Part shown: positions 11,450 through 20,909 of the stretch, one piece after another | Layout of the letters: every line of letters starts with the position of its first letter | How positions within the stretch are numbered: the first letter of the stretch is position 1 | Assembly (NCBI GenBank): GCA_004794785.1 | Contig: SJOL01010424.1 | Location: 399,211 to 463,210, forward strand | Length of the DNA: 64,000 nt | Direction: 5' to 3' | DNA from: Opisthorchis felineus | Lineage: Eukaryota; Platyhelminthes; Trematoda; Opisthorchiida; Opisthorchiidae | Made by a program: the position numbers and the translations under genes | Notes under the pieces: generated by a model | Database searches by the model: none | Told to the model about the DNA's origin: nothing | Seen by the model: only the letters and a program-made list of their open reading frames with translations

Positions 11450-11700
11450 CTTTTGTGCAGCACATGAAGAATAGTAGAAAAGTTGAGGAATATCCTAAAC
11501 GACAGATTCAGCTGGGATTTGGTTCAGTCTGCCTATAAAACCAGATTAGGTATTTAACAAATTTCGTAGAATTAGGGTTCAGGCGGAATGTACGGTTGAC
11601 GGAAACTTGGAGACTGCGCCTACCTGATGAGCCACCAGAAGGACGAAACCAGTAGTGTGTTACGAGGAGTTTTCGTTAACCTTGTTACCAGTGTTCTTTC
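11450..11700 (+). repeat. Hammerhead repeat copy (6.1/60.7 kb subfamily)
   Basis: The body reads CAGCTTTTGTGCAGCACAT and then AGGAATATCCTAAACGACAG, matching the subfamily at 60.68-60.78 kb rather than the main one. It leads directly into a plus-strand hammerhead at 11,594-11,683. Confidence 0.65.
11594..11683 (+). ncRNA. Type I hammerhead ribozyme with intact core, weak stem II
   Basis: CTGATGA (11,624-11,630) and CGAAACC are both intact, and the cleavage triplet reads GTA, allowed under the NUH rule. Stem I pairs GCCTAC with GTGTGT (one mismatch), extended by GGAAACTT/GAGTTTTC. Stem II (GCC..GGAC) contains an A/C mismatch, so folding would be weaker than in the 16.9 kb copy. The core is preserved although this copy belongs to a diverged subfamily. 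Confidence 0.6.
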
Positions 11701-12194
11701 TAGACCATTATTTATTTGTAGCCATGGCCCCATGGTAAAAAATCTTCAAGCACCTATTGATTAGAATTTTTAACCGCTGGCTTGATTGTACCATCCGATT
11801 TTTACTATGCAGCACAGTTCGTTTGGTGTCAGGTGAGTCGCACATCCGACAAGTTCTGTTTAGAAGACACCCGCTAGAACGCTACCAGGCGGGATATGAG
11901 TTTCCTTGATCGCTCATTCATCTCAATCTCGACAAAACCTACAATAAGGTGGAACGAAAAGTTTGTCTGATTTCAGGTCAATCCCACTAAACTGGGTTTG
12001 ATCTACCCATATAGAACGGTCTCACATGACAACCTAACTTGGTGACCAACACGTGCCGCAAACGCGGTTTCACCAAGCACGAGCCTCAGCTTGTATTCTA
12101 GCAGATTTCGGTCTGACGATTCCAGTGGGAAAACCAAGGGCATCGGTGAGACAGTGCGCTGTAATTAACTGGAAGAGTACCGCACAGCCCTTCA

Positions 12195-12214
12195 TTCGTT
12201 CGTTCGTTCGTTCG
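12195..12214. repeat. (TTCG)5 microsatellite
   Basis: Five perfect TTCG units. Confidence 0.9.
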
Positions 12215-12316
12215 AGTCCAGTCAAGCGTTTCCGTCTTTTCGTTCACATTATATGTACTCATCTTCCTAATTAAGTGTTATCCAATCTTCATATTTGCAA
12301 ACCACTGCGTTTTCAG

Positions 12317-12433
12317 TAGCTTGAAGAAATCAACACCCGATTTATTATGGAATTTACTCTTTTCAGGTGGTGAACAGATGGAAAATTTTGACAAATCTGT
12401 GTGGAGTGGGAAGTGGGTTGGCGTCTACGGAAG
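12317..12433 (+). CDS. Candidate internal exon, unidentified
   Basis: An acceptor (CACTGCGTTTTCAG ending at 12,316) and a donor (GGAAG/GTCAGT at 12,434) enclose 117 bases open in one frame. One base completes the first codon and two are left at the end. The translation contains SLKKSTPDLLWNLLFSGGE and KSVWSGKWVGVYG, which is Trp- and Gly-rich as in globular domains. Length is a multiple of three. No family was recognised. An internal TTTTCAG/GTGGTG could act as an alternative donor. Confidence 0.33.
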
Positions 12434-12439
12434 GTCAGT

Positions 12440-14880
12440 CAATTGAACATCGATGAACGCAAGGATGCTGGTCGTAATATAGACTTGCAGATGCCAGATA
12501 ATACTGAACCACTGATAAGACTCGTATTTGTTGACTAAACGTGGCAACAGGGGCGTTGGTACTTCCGTTTGCAGCGTTCCATAATGTTCAGACTATGATA
12601 TTGAGAGGTGCCATTAGCTTAGCAATGAGGACAAACCCTCAATAGTGGAATAAAAGAAAAGGATAGTTTCCTTCCCTCTTGGAAAACCGTTGGATCGGTG
12701 CTGTAAGTCTACCTCTGATGGTTGTAGACCTTTCGATTAACCAGTACAAGTTCATTTTGGAATCCGAAGAGACTTGAGATACAAGAACGAGCCAGAAATA
12801 CCTTCTGAGGCCCTGTTACAATAGATAACCTGTAATTATAGATCAAGTCTTTTAAACATATCAAACGATCAGCACCATTTACATAAACCAGTTATTTAAA
12901 CGTGGATCACTTCGTCGCCTAACTTCACCCCACTTGTAGCTAGGTACCAAAAGTTTACAATAGAAATCAAAATGCGGCCACATGCGTCATCGAGCATGAA
13001 AGCGAAATTACTGGATCCTTTGCGCAAGTTTCCGAACTGTTGCCTAAAGTAACCTATGACTATTGCATGCGCCCTTAATATATCGGTCCTGCCTGACAAG
13101 GATCGGTGTCTTCACGTGTTTTGATGAAAGAGTGTTCAAGGAACTCAGCCCGTACATCGTAAACCTTGGAAAGGCAACCATCAAGACGAGAGCATGTTGC
13201 TTTGGACACTCAGGCTCCGTCAAATTCATTATACAGCAGACTTATCCAAGCTACCTGAATGCCCGATCTCAGCTCATACCACTATTAAGTGGATCAATAA
13301 ATGTGATTTTAATGTTCGGCAGAGCATGACAGCCTATTGGCTGGGTATCCCGCTACAGTCTGACTGAACTGACGAGTGCACTTAACACGCAGGACAAAAA
13401 AGGTCACGGTAAGTTCATGTGACAGACATATCCAGGTATGCCTTCAGGGCTTGTGATTTAAAAGTACAGTCAGTTAGGCCTACGAGATGGCAACAGCCCT
13501 TCAGTGAGGCAGTAAAATAAGATAGGGACGGAATTGTCAAGGTTTAACAACGCACATGTATTTTCGGCCGAAAATGTGCACGTCGTTGCCAGACCGTCAG
13601 AAGGGCAAATGCACAAATGATCAGCCCTGGTCTCTGCTTGAGGGAATTGGCAGCTTTGGTTACTGATTGCGACGCAGACCTTAATGACACCGCAGTGGGA
13701 TGACCTGCATAGGATGAGTCTTGTTTGGAACCGCGGCAGGTGACTCATGAATGCTTCTCTGGGTGACTGCCGTGTGACGGGATAACGAGCGTGAAAGTAT
13801 CTTCTGTCCAAGAGGTGGCAGGATTGACTCAATTCCCTAGCACTGTGCCTACTCAACCCCTGACGGACGACAGTAATCAAGCGCTCAACCCCACCGAAGT
13901 ATTTGTTGCGGTCAAGCTATGGGGCTCGAGATTCGTGAACTTAAAACAGATGCAGCCATCAAATTAGGGGAAATGCTTTTCGCAGGTTCGGTTATCATAA
14001 TTTATCCTGACAACGTTTGATCTTAAACCCGTGATAATCAACCTCTATTGAAGTCGTGCTGATGAATCGAAGCCAAAACTCATACGATCGGAACAGACTG
14101 TGTGAATTTTCCGCCACATTTTCTCCTTGATAATTTCGCTGCTCAGTTGTGGTAGATTAGGCCGTATTCAGTCCACCTTTGGTAAAACTGCCCCGTTTCC
14201 GGTGGCTTGGCGGTATGATTAACAGCTCTGCATACTGCCAGATGTATACACAGGAAGAAAAAAACCACCACCGTCTGAAAGACAGACGAGACAAGTGTGT
14301 GCACTGGACCGTGCAAATGGGGAATGCACATGGGAAACGGAAATGGGTTTGGCGTTAGCTTGCATGGTTGACAATGTCCCCAATCGCAACGACGATTGGG
14401 GTTGTGTACCTGTTGACAGGTCGAAGACGGAAAAGGGAGTCATCAGGAAGCGAGATGCAATCTCTCGAATTGTACGGCTAGTAAACATATAGTTTGGGGT
14501 AGGTGAAAGCGAGGTTCTGTTCGTTGGTTGCGGATAAACAGACGGTATGCTCTACCGTTTCACTCAGACGAATACCCTGTGAAGTATGTCCTGAATAAAA
14601 AAGATAAAATGGAAATGTGTTTAAAAAAAGTTGGAAAAGCAACTGGTGAGCAAACTTTTTCCTTTGGCACGTGAGTGTCTTCGGATCGAATGCGCAATTC
14701 GTATCTTGTCAAGTATTTTAGGGAAGGACAACAACGAAGATGTCGAACCCTGTGTCCTATTGACCCATAGTTTGCCTTGGAATTCAGCCCTCTCACTTTT
14801 TTAAACAACACTAGGGATCACCCATTATATGGGTTAAAAGGTCTCTGATTTCTGAAACATTACTGACAGAAAATCAACAG
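12440..14880. other. Stretch without supported genes
   Basis: Several overlapping open frames (13,063-13,329 plus; 13,470-13,880 minus; 14,219-14,488 minus; 14,295-14,492 plus) have no recognisable domain or splice partner. A hairpin with a 9-bp GC-rich stem (CCCCAATCG/CGATTGGGG, loop of six) lies at 14,378-14,401. Confidence 0.35.
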
Positions 14881-14882
14881 AT

Positions 14883-15125
14883 CGCCTCAAGAGGTGCGAA
14901 GCCAGTCGTGGGCTGTCGAAGAGTCTTCAGCGACCTTATGAGTAGTGTATTACGTCCATACAATGTACCGCGATATCTCAAATATCGTCCCATGTGAAAC
15001 ATGAGGCGGCCTAGTGCAGCACATTCAGCTGCTTAACAACGTCATAAACGAGAGATTCAGCTGGGTTCCAGGTGAATCTTCCCGGTTAAAAACTAAATTG
15101 ATATGCAACTGTATCTGTCGAGATC
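14883..15125 (+). repeat. 5'-truncated hammerhead repeat copy
   Basis: The copy starts inside stem II of the ribozyme. The CTGATGA box is lost, while GCGAAGCCAGTC and the stem I 3' strand GTGGGCTGTCG remain. The complete body follows (ATGAGTAGTGTATTACGTCC, a near-palindromic CGATATCTCAAATATCG, GAGGCGGCC, GCAGCACATTCAG) and then segment A (ACGAGAGATTCAGCTGGG...). Ribozyme inactive. Confidence 0.7.
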
Positions 15126-15249
15126 TGAACAAACTTTTTAAATCACCCACAGATCATCCTCTGAAAATTTTCTTAGTATCATTGTACCGCATTTTCTCTA
15201 ATGACACAAACTTCAGCTTTCTGCATGCTTGAGACCAGAGTGAAAGAGC

Positions 15250-16380
15250 GCTTTCCACATGTTGTATTGTGATCTGATCAAAACTCAGTGTCGATTCCAG
15301 ACTCTCCTCTCATCAAGAGATACTTGATAGAGTGCGATGGTCCTTGCTGGGACAAAGCAGTTTGTTCACTAACGGGAAATGTGAGTGAGTAAAGCTGTTG
15401 AATATCCTTAAAGTTCTGTTGACTTACTGTCTTCAGACCATAGTTGGGTACACAGAAATGCTTACGTGTGATGTTGCATTTCTATGACTAGACGTCTCCT
15501 TGAGGAAGCCTGTCATGCCTCGTAGCTGGCTGAGTTTTACACAGAGTGTTTCCACTCAAAATCTACTTTGCTCCCATTTAATTCTTCGAAATGATCAGGG
15601 TGGTACCGTTGTAGGTTTTTGAGCAATGTGACTACCGAACACATTAGTGATGAGAGAGTTTGACTCGCTGACACTTTGGGCATTGACCCTTAAAATACGG
15701 TCTTCACGTCATCAAGTAACTTTATTTTTCGAGTCGTCCGTTTTCAAAAATGAGTAGGCCTTGGATCTGAATTATCTGAGGTGGGATGATGTGAACATAC
15801 TAACGTACGAGTACAAGATATCGATTCCCGTTTTTACTTCAAATGTTACATCAAGAAAGCCCATCACTTTATGGTCTATGTCACACTCAGTGGAAGGTAG
15901 CAGTTATTCTGCTGCGATTCTTGAGTGTAAGTTCTCTACCACTGTACTCGATCTTTGCCTCTTTCAATAGTGAACCAAATCAGGAGAAGCAGCCCATCAG
16001 CCAGGATGGTCCACGTAACATAGTCTGAATCAGTTTCGTTGCTATGGGCCTAAAATTCCATCATTCTGAGGAGGTATTGCTCTCTTCTGTAAAATAGAGC
16101 TTCGGTCGGGTAAAATGGGCATGGCTGTCTTTTTTCTGTCCTGATAAGGCTTGCCTGAAAATAGTTTTCAAGTGAACTGGTGTAATCCAGCGCTCCTGTG
16201 AAGCGAAAAGTGTGAGCTCCTTAAGTTACAAACTTATTGCCTAATACGTTTTGGTGACAATAAAACACTCGATCTGGAAAGAATTTTTGTTATGCTGAGT
16301 AAGGATCTTAAAAAACTGGAATAAGCCACCTTAGATGGTGAATGGCTCAGGCCGATATATAACGAACTAAAAACCTAAAG
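15250..16380. other. Stretch with nothing recognised
   Basis: Only short unassigned frames. No repeats or RNA genes were seen. Confidence 0.35.
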
Positions 16381-16382
16381 AC

Positions 16383-16688
16383 ATGTCTGCTTGCATCATG
16401 CTTACTGGGCATTATGAGCAGTGTACACGTCATGAATCTTCAAAGAGCATCGATTCCTCAGCCCCTCCCACTGCTTTAGATGAAGGCTCAACCGTTCGGC
16501 CAAGAGCGGCTGACCAACAGAATGATCAATTCGCACTCACCACTTCTCGTGGCCGAGCAGTTCAGTCATCCAACTGGGAGTCACGAGTTCCAATCACCCC
16601 GGAGATTCGTGAGATGCACACTGCTTATTATCTCCGGATAAAGATGAAGCAGCTTTTCAGTGCTTCCCGCCTTTTCCGTATAGAATGA
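16383..16688 (+). CDS. ATG-initiated open frame, possible first coding exon
   Basis: A true ATG opens a 101-codon frame (MSACIMLTGHYEQC...) that is polar and Ser/Arg-rich without low-complexity runs. A donor-like ATTC/GTGAGA at 16,609 would leave one base over, which fits the exon at 20,149. The alternative upstream exon at 18,764-18,850 has the same phase and a better donor. No domain is recognised, and it may be non-coding. Confidence 0.2.
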   Translation: MSACIMLTGHYEQCTRHESSKSIDSSAPPTALDEGSTVRPRAADQQNDQFALTTSRGRAVQSSNWESRVPITPEIREMHTAYYLRIKMKQLFSASRLFRIE

Positions 16689-16914
16689 TTTCACTTACAG
16701 GAAGACATCTCGATTGAATTCTTCCAATCACTTCACATTATAACAAATCTGCTTGTGTCTATTATTTTACCCAAACATAAAAAGTCAAAAGTCCACTTTA
16801 CCATGCAGACGGAGGCTCCGGAAAGTTAATTCGTTCATTTTCAACCCTGAACTTAAGCACTTTTAGGGGTGGAACGATTTCACTGGGTTTTCCTAACAAG
16901 GTTTAATATGTAGA

Positions 16915-17370
16915 CGTAATGCACTACTCATAAGGTTGCTGAAAACTCGTCGACAACCCACGACTGGTTTCGCCCCTCTTGGAGCTCATCAGGTAGGCGC
17001 AATCCCCGAGTTTCCGTCAACCTTATGTTCTACTTGAACCCAAATTGCATGAAATTAGCGAAATACACTCTTTTGCGTACCAATTTGGTTTTAACGAGAT
17101 ACTCACCTGGAACTCATCTGAATCTCTCGTTCATGATGTTTTTTAGCAACTGAATGTGCTGCACCAGGCCGCCTCATGCTTCAGTTGGTAAGATATTCGA
17201 GATATTGCGATACATGTATAGACGTATTATACCACTCAAGAATGGCTCCGGGACGTGATGGACACTTAAAAACATCATAAACGCGAGATTCAGCTGGGTC
17301 TTGGGTGAGCATCTCGTCAAAACCAAATTGGTATGCAAATGAGTGTATTTCGCTAAGGTTTAATATGATT
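16915..17370. repeat. Hammerhead repeat, fold-back arrangement
   Basis: A nearly full-length minus-strand copy (ribozyme, segment A, body) runs from 16,915 to about 17,235. After a ~35 bp linker (TGGCTCCGGGACGTGATGG...), segment A recurs in the plus orientation at 17,275-17,362, so the locus is inverted head to head. The linker plus plus-strand segment is shared with 24,879-24,992. Confidence 0.75.
16932..17025 (-). ncRNA. Best-preserved type I hammerhead ribozyme
   Basis: On the minus strand all catalytic boxes are present: CTGATGA (complement of 16,986-16,992), GAAAC (complement of 16,967-16,971), and the cleavage triplet GTC, with predicted scission between complement positions 16,962 and 16,961. 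Stem II is a 5-bp helix (GCTCC/GGGGC, one GU) with an AAGA loop. Stem I is GCCTAC/GTGGGT with GU pairs, then an internal loop, then GGAAACTC/GAGTTTTC and an outer AAGGTTG/CAACCTT helix. Stem III is minimal (AC/GT with a CA loop), as known from Sm-alpha and Penelope hammerheads, which often act as dimers. Confidence 0.82.
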
Positions 17371-17374
17371 TCAT

Positions 17375-18760
17375 TCGTTGAAACCCGTGGCTTCGGTTGC
17401 TTGTCACACAGAACTTCGATGGAGGTACAAAACACAACGCCGGTACTCGTTATCAGCCTTCAACTCCCGGTCCTCTGTCAGAAATCTTCCGGATTGGAAG
17501 ATAACGCCGCTCCTATCAGGGTAGACTTTGGCGGCATTGGAATTCAATGACTGTCTTCTATTTCCTGCCTCCTGACCTCTTGACAGCACGTTTTTTTGCA
17601 GAATGAGCAGCCAGATTCCGGAACGGAGGATGTGAAGCAATTTATTCCTTGAGGTAGTGCTATTTTAGGGAACTTTCAAACTGACGGACATCTGTTGGCC
17701 TACAACATCCCCTGGAGCGTCCACTCCTCTGAAAAGACCATTCTTGACCGGTCCTACCAGCAGTCACTTTACAGGTTTCCACTGAAACACCTGTTGTTTT
17801 TTCGATAAGTAAACAAAAGACATACCTGTGTTGTTGTCCCTGAAAGGATGCCTTCATGGTCCGGTCTCACATACCATAAAACAACCCTATTCTTACCCCA
17901 GAAATCGGACCTGTTGAGTTAATGATTTTCCCAGTTTCAATCCGGATCAGGTCATGGCAATTGGTTTCTCTTTACACGGTTACAATTGAACTGTGAATGC
18001 TGCGAAAAGAATAAGGCTGTGAATGGTTTCAGACATGCCCAATCAATTTCTCCAGTTTACCCTTTCAATCTACTGGCGCTGTAACTCACGCAAAACTGAC
18101 GCACGCGCGCACACACGAAAATGCGTTTTGCAACCGTGCCGGAGCAAACCCGCGCACAGACGCACAGTTTACTTCGTCGTTGTCGAACCGTCTAAAAATT
18201 TGGCATTCTCAAAATGAGTGCAGCATCAAACCTAGCATGCATTTTATAGGATTAGTTTAAAACTCTTCTCACTGGTTTTGCGTTCTGTGCGGTGTTGGGG
18301 CCGAAGTACGGCAGTAGCGGCGTGAATCAGATGATGTTCGTGCGACATGCACTTGCGCATGGGTCGCAGTAGGATTAGCAGAAGACCAAAACGATCGACT
18401 CAAATACAAGATTTGTATGTGTGTGTATGTGCATCCGTGCTCATCTTGACAGATCGGGTGGCGAAATTTAACGACAGCTGTTCCTCACTTTTGGATGCGG
18501 TGCGATTGATGATGACGTTGATGTAGGTGGTGTTGGTAGGGGGGGGGTTGCCGCCTGCACCGCAGTAAGAGCAGCCTTTGTAGATTGAATCTTGTAACAG
18601 TGATCGTGCTAACGATTATGATGTTACAGTACACCAACTCTATTTGCTACTCAATCTGGAGATTCGCCGCTCCTCTCGTGTTCAGACTTGTTGATAGATC
18701 ACAGGTCACCATGCAGCCAGGATCTAAATGACTGACTAAGCCAGTGACTATGTTTCTCCG
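17375..18760. other. Stretch without a supported gene; CpG-containing patch
   Basis: Nothing is supported as coding. The part at 18,080-18,180 is unusually rich in CG and CA dinucleotides (GACGCACGCGCGCACACACG) and lies just upstream of the candidate gene at 18.76-20.9 kb. A promoter role is possible but only inferred. A G9 run is at about 18,539-18,547. Confidence 0.3.
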
Positions 18761-18763
18761 TAG

Positions 18764-18850
18764 TTCGTGCTACTGCTCGGTCTTTGACAGGTGTCACAAC
18801 TCTGTTCAGAGTGAGATTTCACAGCATGCAACGGAGCTACATGACTGGCA
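18764..18850 (+). CDS. Candidate exon 1 of SOCS-box-like gene
   Basis: An acceptor (CTATGTTTCTCCGTAG ending at 18,763) and a consensus donor (GGCA/GTGAGT at 18,851) enclose an 87-base open segment. Two bases complete the first codon and one is left over. The translation reads RATARSLTGVTTLFRVRFHS then MQRSYMTG. The leftover base joins the next candidate exon at 20,149 in frame. An internal ATG could alternatively be the start codon. The assignment rests on splice signals and phase only. Confidence 0.33.
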
Positions 18851-20148
18851 GTGAGTTAGATGCGATGATAGAATCATCCTATACACCGTCCCGTGTATTG
18901 GTATCAGATGTAAGACCAAACTGGACGGCGTCCTTGTGGTGATCGTTACGCTGTCATCGAGGTTTCGTGTTGTCGTTTATTTTTGCGGAGCTTCTTATCT
19001 TAGATGAACCTAAAGAAATGAACACAGAGAATAATGATAGACCCAATGATATATAGTTTGTGGTTAAATTCGCGAGGACAGATCAAACAGTGACACTCGA
19101 CTGGAGAAGGATTATACAAGTGATGCTAGCAGAGCCAACTGGCAAATAATAATAGTACTATGTGGAACTTAGCAATCTTTTCGTGGGACCCAACCAATCA
19201 CATGACTAGTGAATTTGCTAAAGGGAATAAAGAAGCGTGTGTGAGGTGCATGTCACAGAGTAGGTTGCAAATGAATCCAAGGCAGCATACGGGGCGCAAA
19301 ATTAGAATCACTTGAGAAAGAAAGAAAGGGACTGACAGACACTGATTCTCTTAGGTCACCGAATGTTGGTTGGTTGGATCAAGATTAACTGAGGAGGATA
19401 ATAGGTGATATGTGTTGCGCAAAAAGGTGAATTTTGGAAGAATGAAAGCCAGAGTGACCAGTAAATGAATATGAACAGTGAAATTCCTCTCCAACGACAC
19501 TTAGACGGATTGATGATAATCCTGCATTTACTCTAGTCGCCTTTCTTGAAGTTTCGAAGGCGTCAAAAGGAATGACGGTTTGTTTGGACTAGGAAAGGCC
19601 TGCCAGAGGAAGTATGGCCCAAAGTGCTGAAGGTAATAAACGAGGGTCTACATTTCGCGAGAGGTGGTGTGCTATCGAATTTCTCGTTTACCTAGTCGCT
19701 GGCCACTTTAGCTTATGACAAACTGCCGGCCATTTTGTTTTCGTGATGGTACGGCTTCTATGGCCGCGTCACTGTCGATTGTACCCATGGTGAATGGTCT
19801 AGCTAGTTAGGTCGTAGCTTGAGAAGCCTAAACCTATTCTTCATCGTTTCAAAGGCTCCGCGGCGTTGTCTAGTCCACAGGAACGCCCTATATTTATCTA
19901 TGAGTCTGTGGGGAAGTAACGCTATATCAGCGAAACGGGATAATGCATGACGAGGGCCGAAAACCCACACTTCCATCACTGGCTGAGTTGAAAGCTGCTG
20001 CATCATTTGTGAGTCAGTCGTCTTAGTAATTTTAGTAGCTGACGTTAGGCTACCGTGAGCAGCAGAATGATGTTTCGGTGCTGGTCACACTCTTCGATTG
20101 AAGTCCCTGATGCACACTCGTTTTCTCTCACTCGTTTTCTCGTTGCAG

Positions 20149-20335
20149 ATTATCTGGCACCAGTTTACATGACGTGTGGTTCTGATACAACGGTTGCCGA
20201 AGACCTGAAGGCATTTCAGTTCGACTGCTCACAGAGGCCACATCTCAATGCTTATGTTTATAAGGACGGGCTAAATGAAATGCTGGAGAGACACTACCCT
20301 TCTGAAACTGGATTTTACACAATCGATTCGTGCAC
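20149..20335 (+). CDS. Candidate exon 2 of SOCS-box-like gene
   Basis: A long pyrimidine-rich acceptor (CGTTTTCTCGTTGCAG ending at 20,148) and a donor (GCAC/GTGAGT at 20,336) flank 187 bases open in one frame for 61 complete codons. The translation includes YLAPVYMTCGSDTTVAEDLK, HLNAYVYKDGLNEML and PSETGFYTIDS. It leaves two bases over, exactly what the exon at 20,730 needs. The sequence looks like a globular protein. I do not recognise the domain itself. Confidence 0.5.
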
Positions 20336-20729
20336 GTGAGTATGAACTGATAAAAGACCAAATGTTCATTCCTAGAATTTGACGTGTAGAGTTTCATGAA
20401 ACCATCTTAAAAAGAACTGGGAACCAGTGCATCCCTAGTTTAACTGCGTATAAGATCTTATCCCGCGAAACTCATTAAGGCAGCAGGCGTCCGTCGTATT
20501 CATTCTGGAACTCCTCAGCGTTGTCGTCATCTAGGTTCAAATCGCAGGGCGACGACCTAACCTAATTACGACCTCAGGGAATTGTCATTTATGTGCATAT
20601 CACATCTGAGGAGGAATGGCATTCACAAACGCTGGCTTTCTCTATGGTCACAGATGTACATACATAGACTCATGTGTGTTGCGACAAACCATTCCTTCAT
20701 CGGCATGATGCAGACCTCATTTTCTGCAG

Positions 20730-20907
20730 CCCTGTTGAGAGTGCCGGGTGGCTGGTTTATATCGGATGGTCATTAGACCCTGTTAAAAGCTTGTTGCAAC
20801 ACGTACAATCAATTGGGAAACGCTTGAAACCAATTGAAAAGTCTTCTTTTCCGAGAAGTTTGCAAAATATTCTGCAGATTCACTGCCGGGCGATATTGCG
20901 CTTTTGA
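20730..20907 (+). CDS. Candidate terminal exon with SOCS-box-like C-terminus
   Basis: An acceptor (CCTCATTTTCTGCAG ending at 20,729) continues exon 2 in frame (codon ACC spans the junction) and the frame runs to TGA at 20,905-20,907. The translation contains SAGWLVYIGWSLDPVKSLLQ and ends FPRSLQNILQIHCRAILRF. The motif PRSLQ..LQ..CR.ILR resembles the BC-box half of SOCS boxes (as in ankyrin/SOCS-box proteins), which recruit Elongin B/C to cullin-5 ubiquitin ligases. The Cul5-box half is absent, so the box would be short or the resemblance fortuitous. The ubiquitin-ligase role is inference. Confidence 0.45.
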
Positions 20908-20909
20908 CA

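Noticed and set aside
13470..13880. 136-codon minus frame
   Set aside because: No start context, splice partner or recognised motif; its opposite strand is equally unrevealing.
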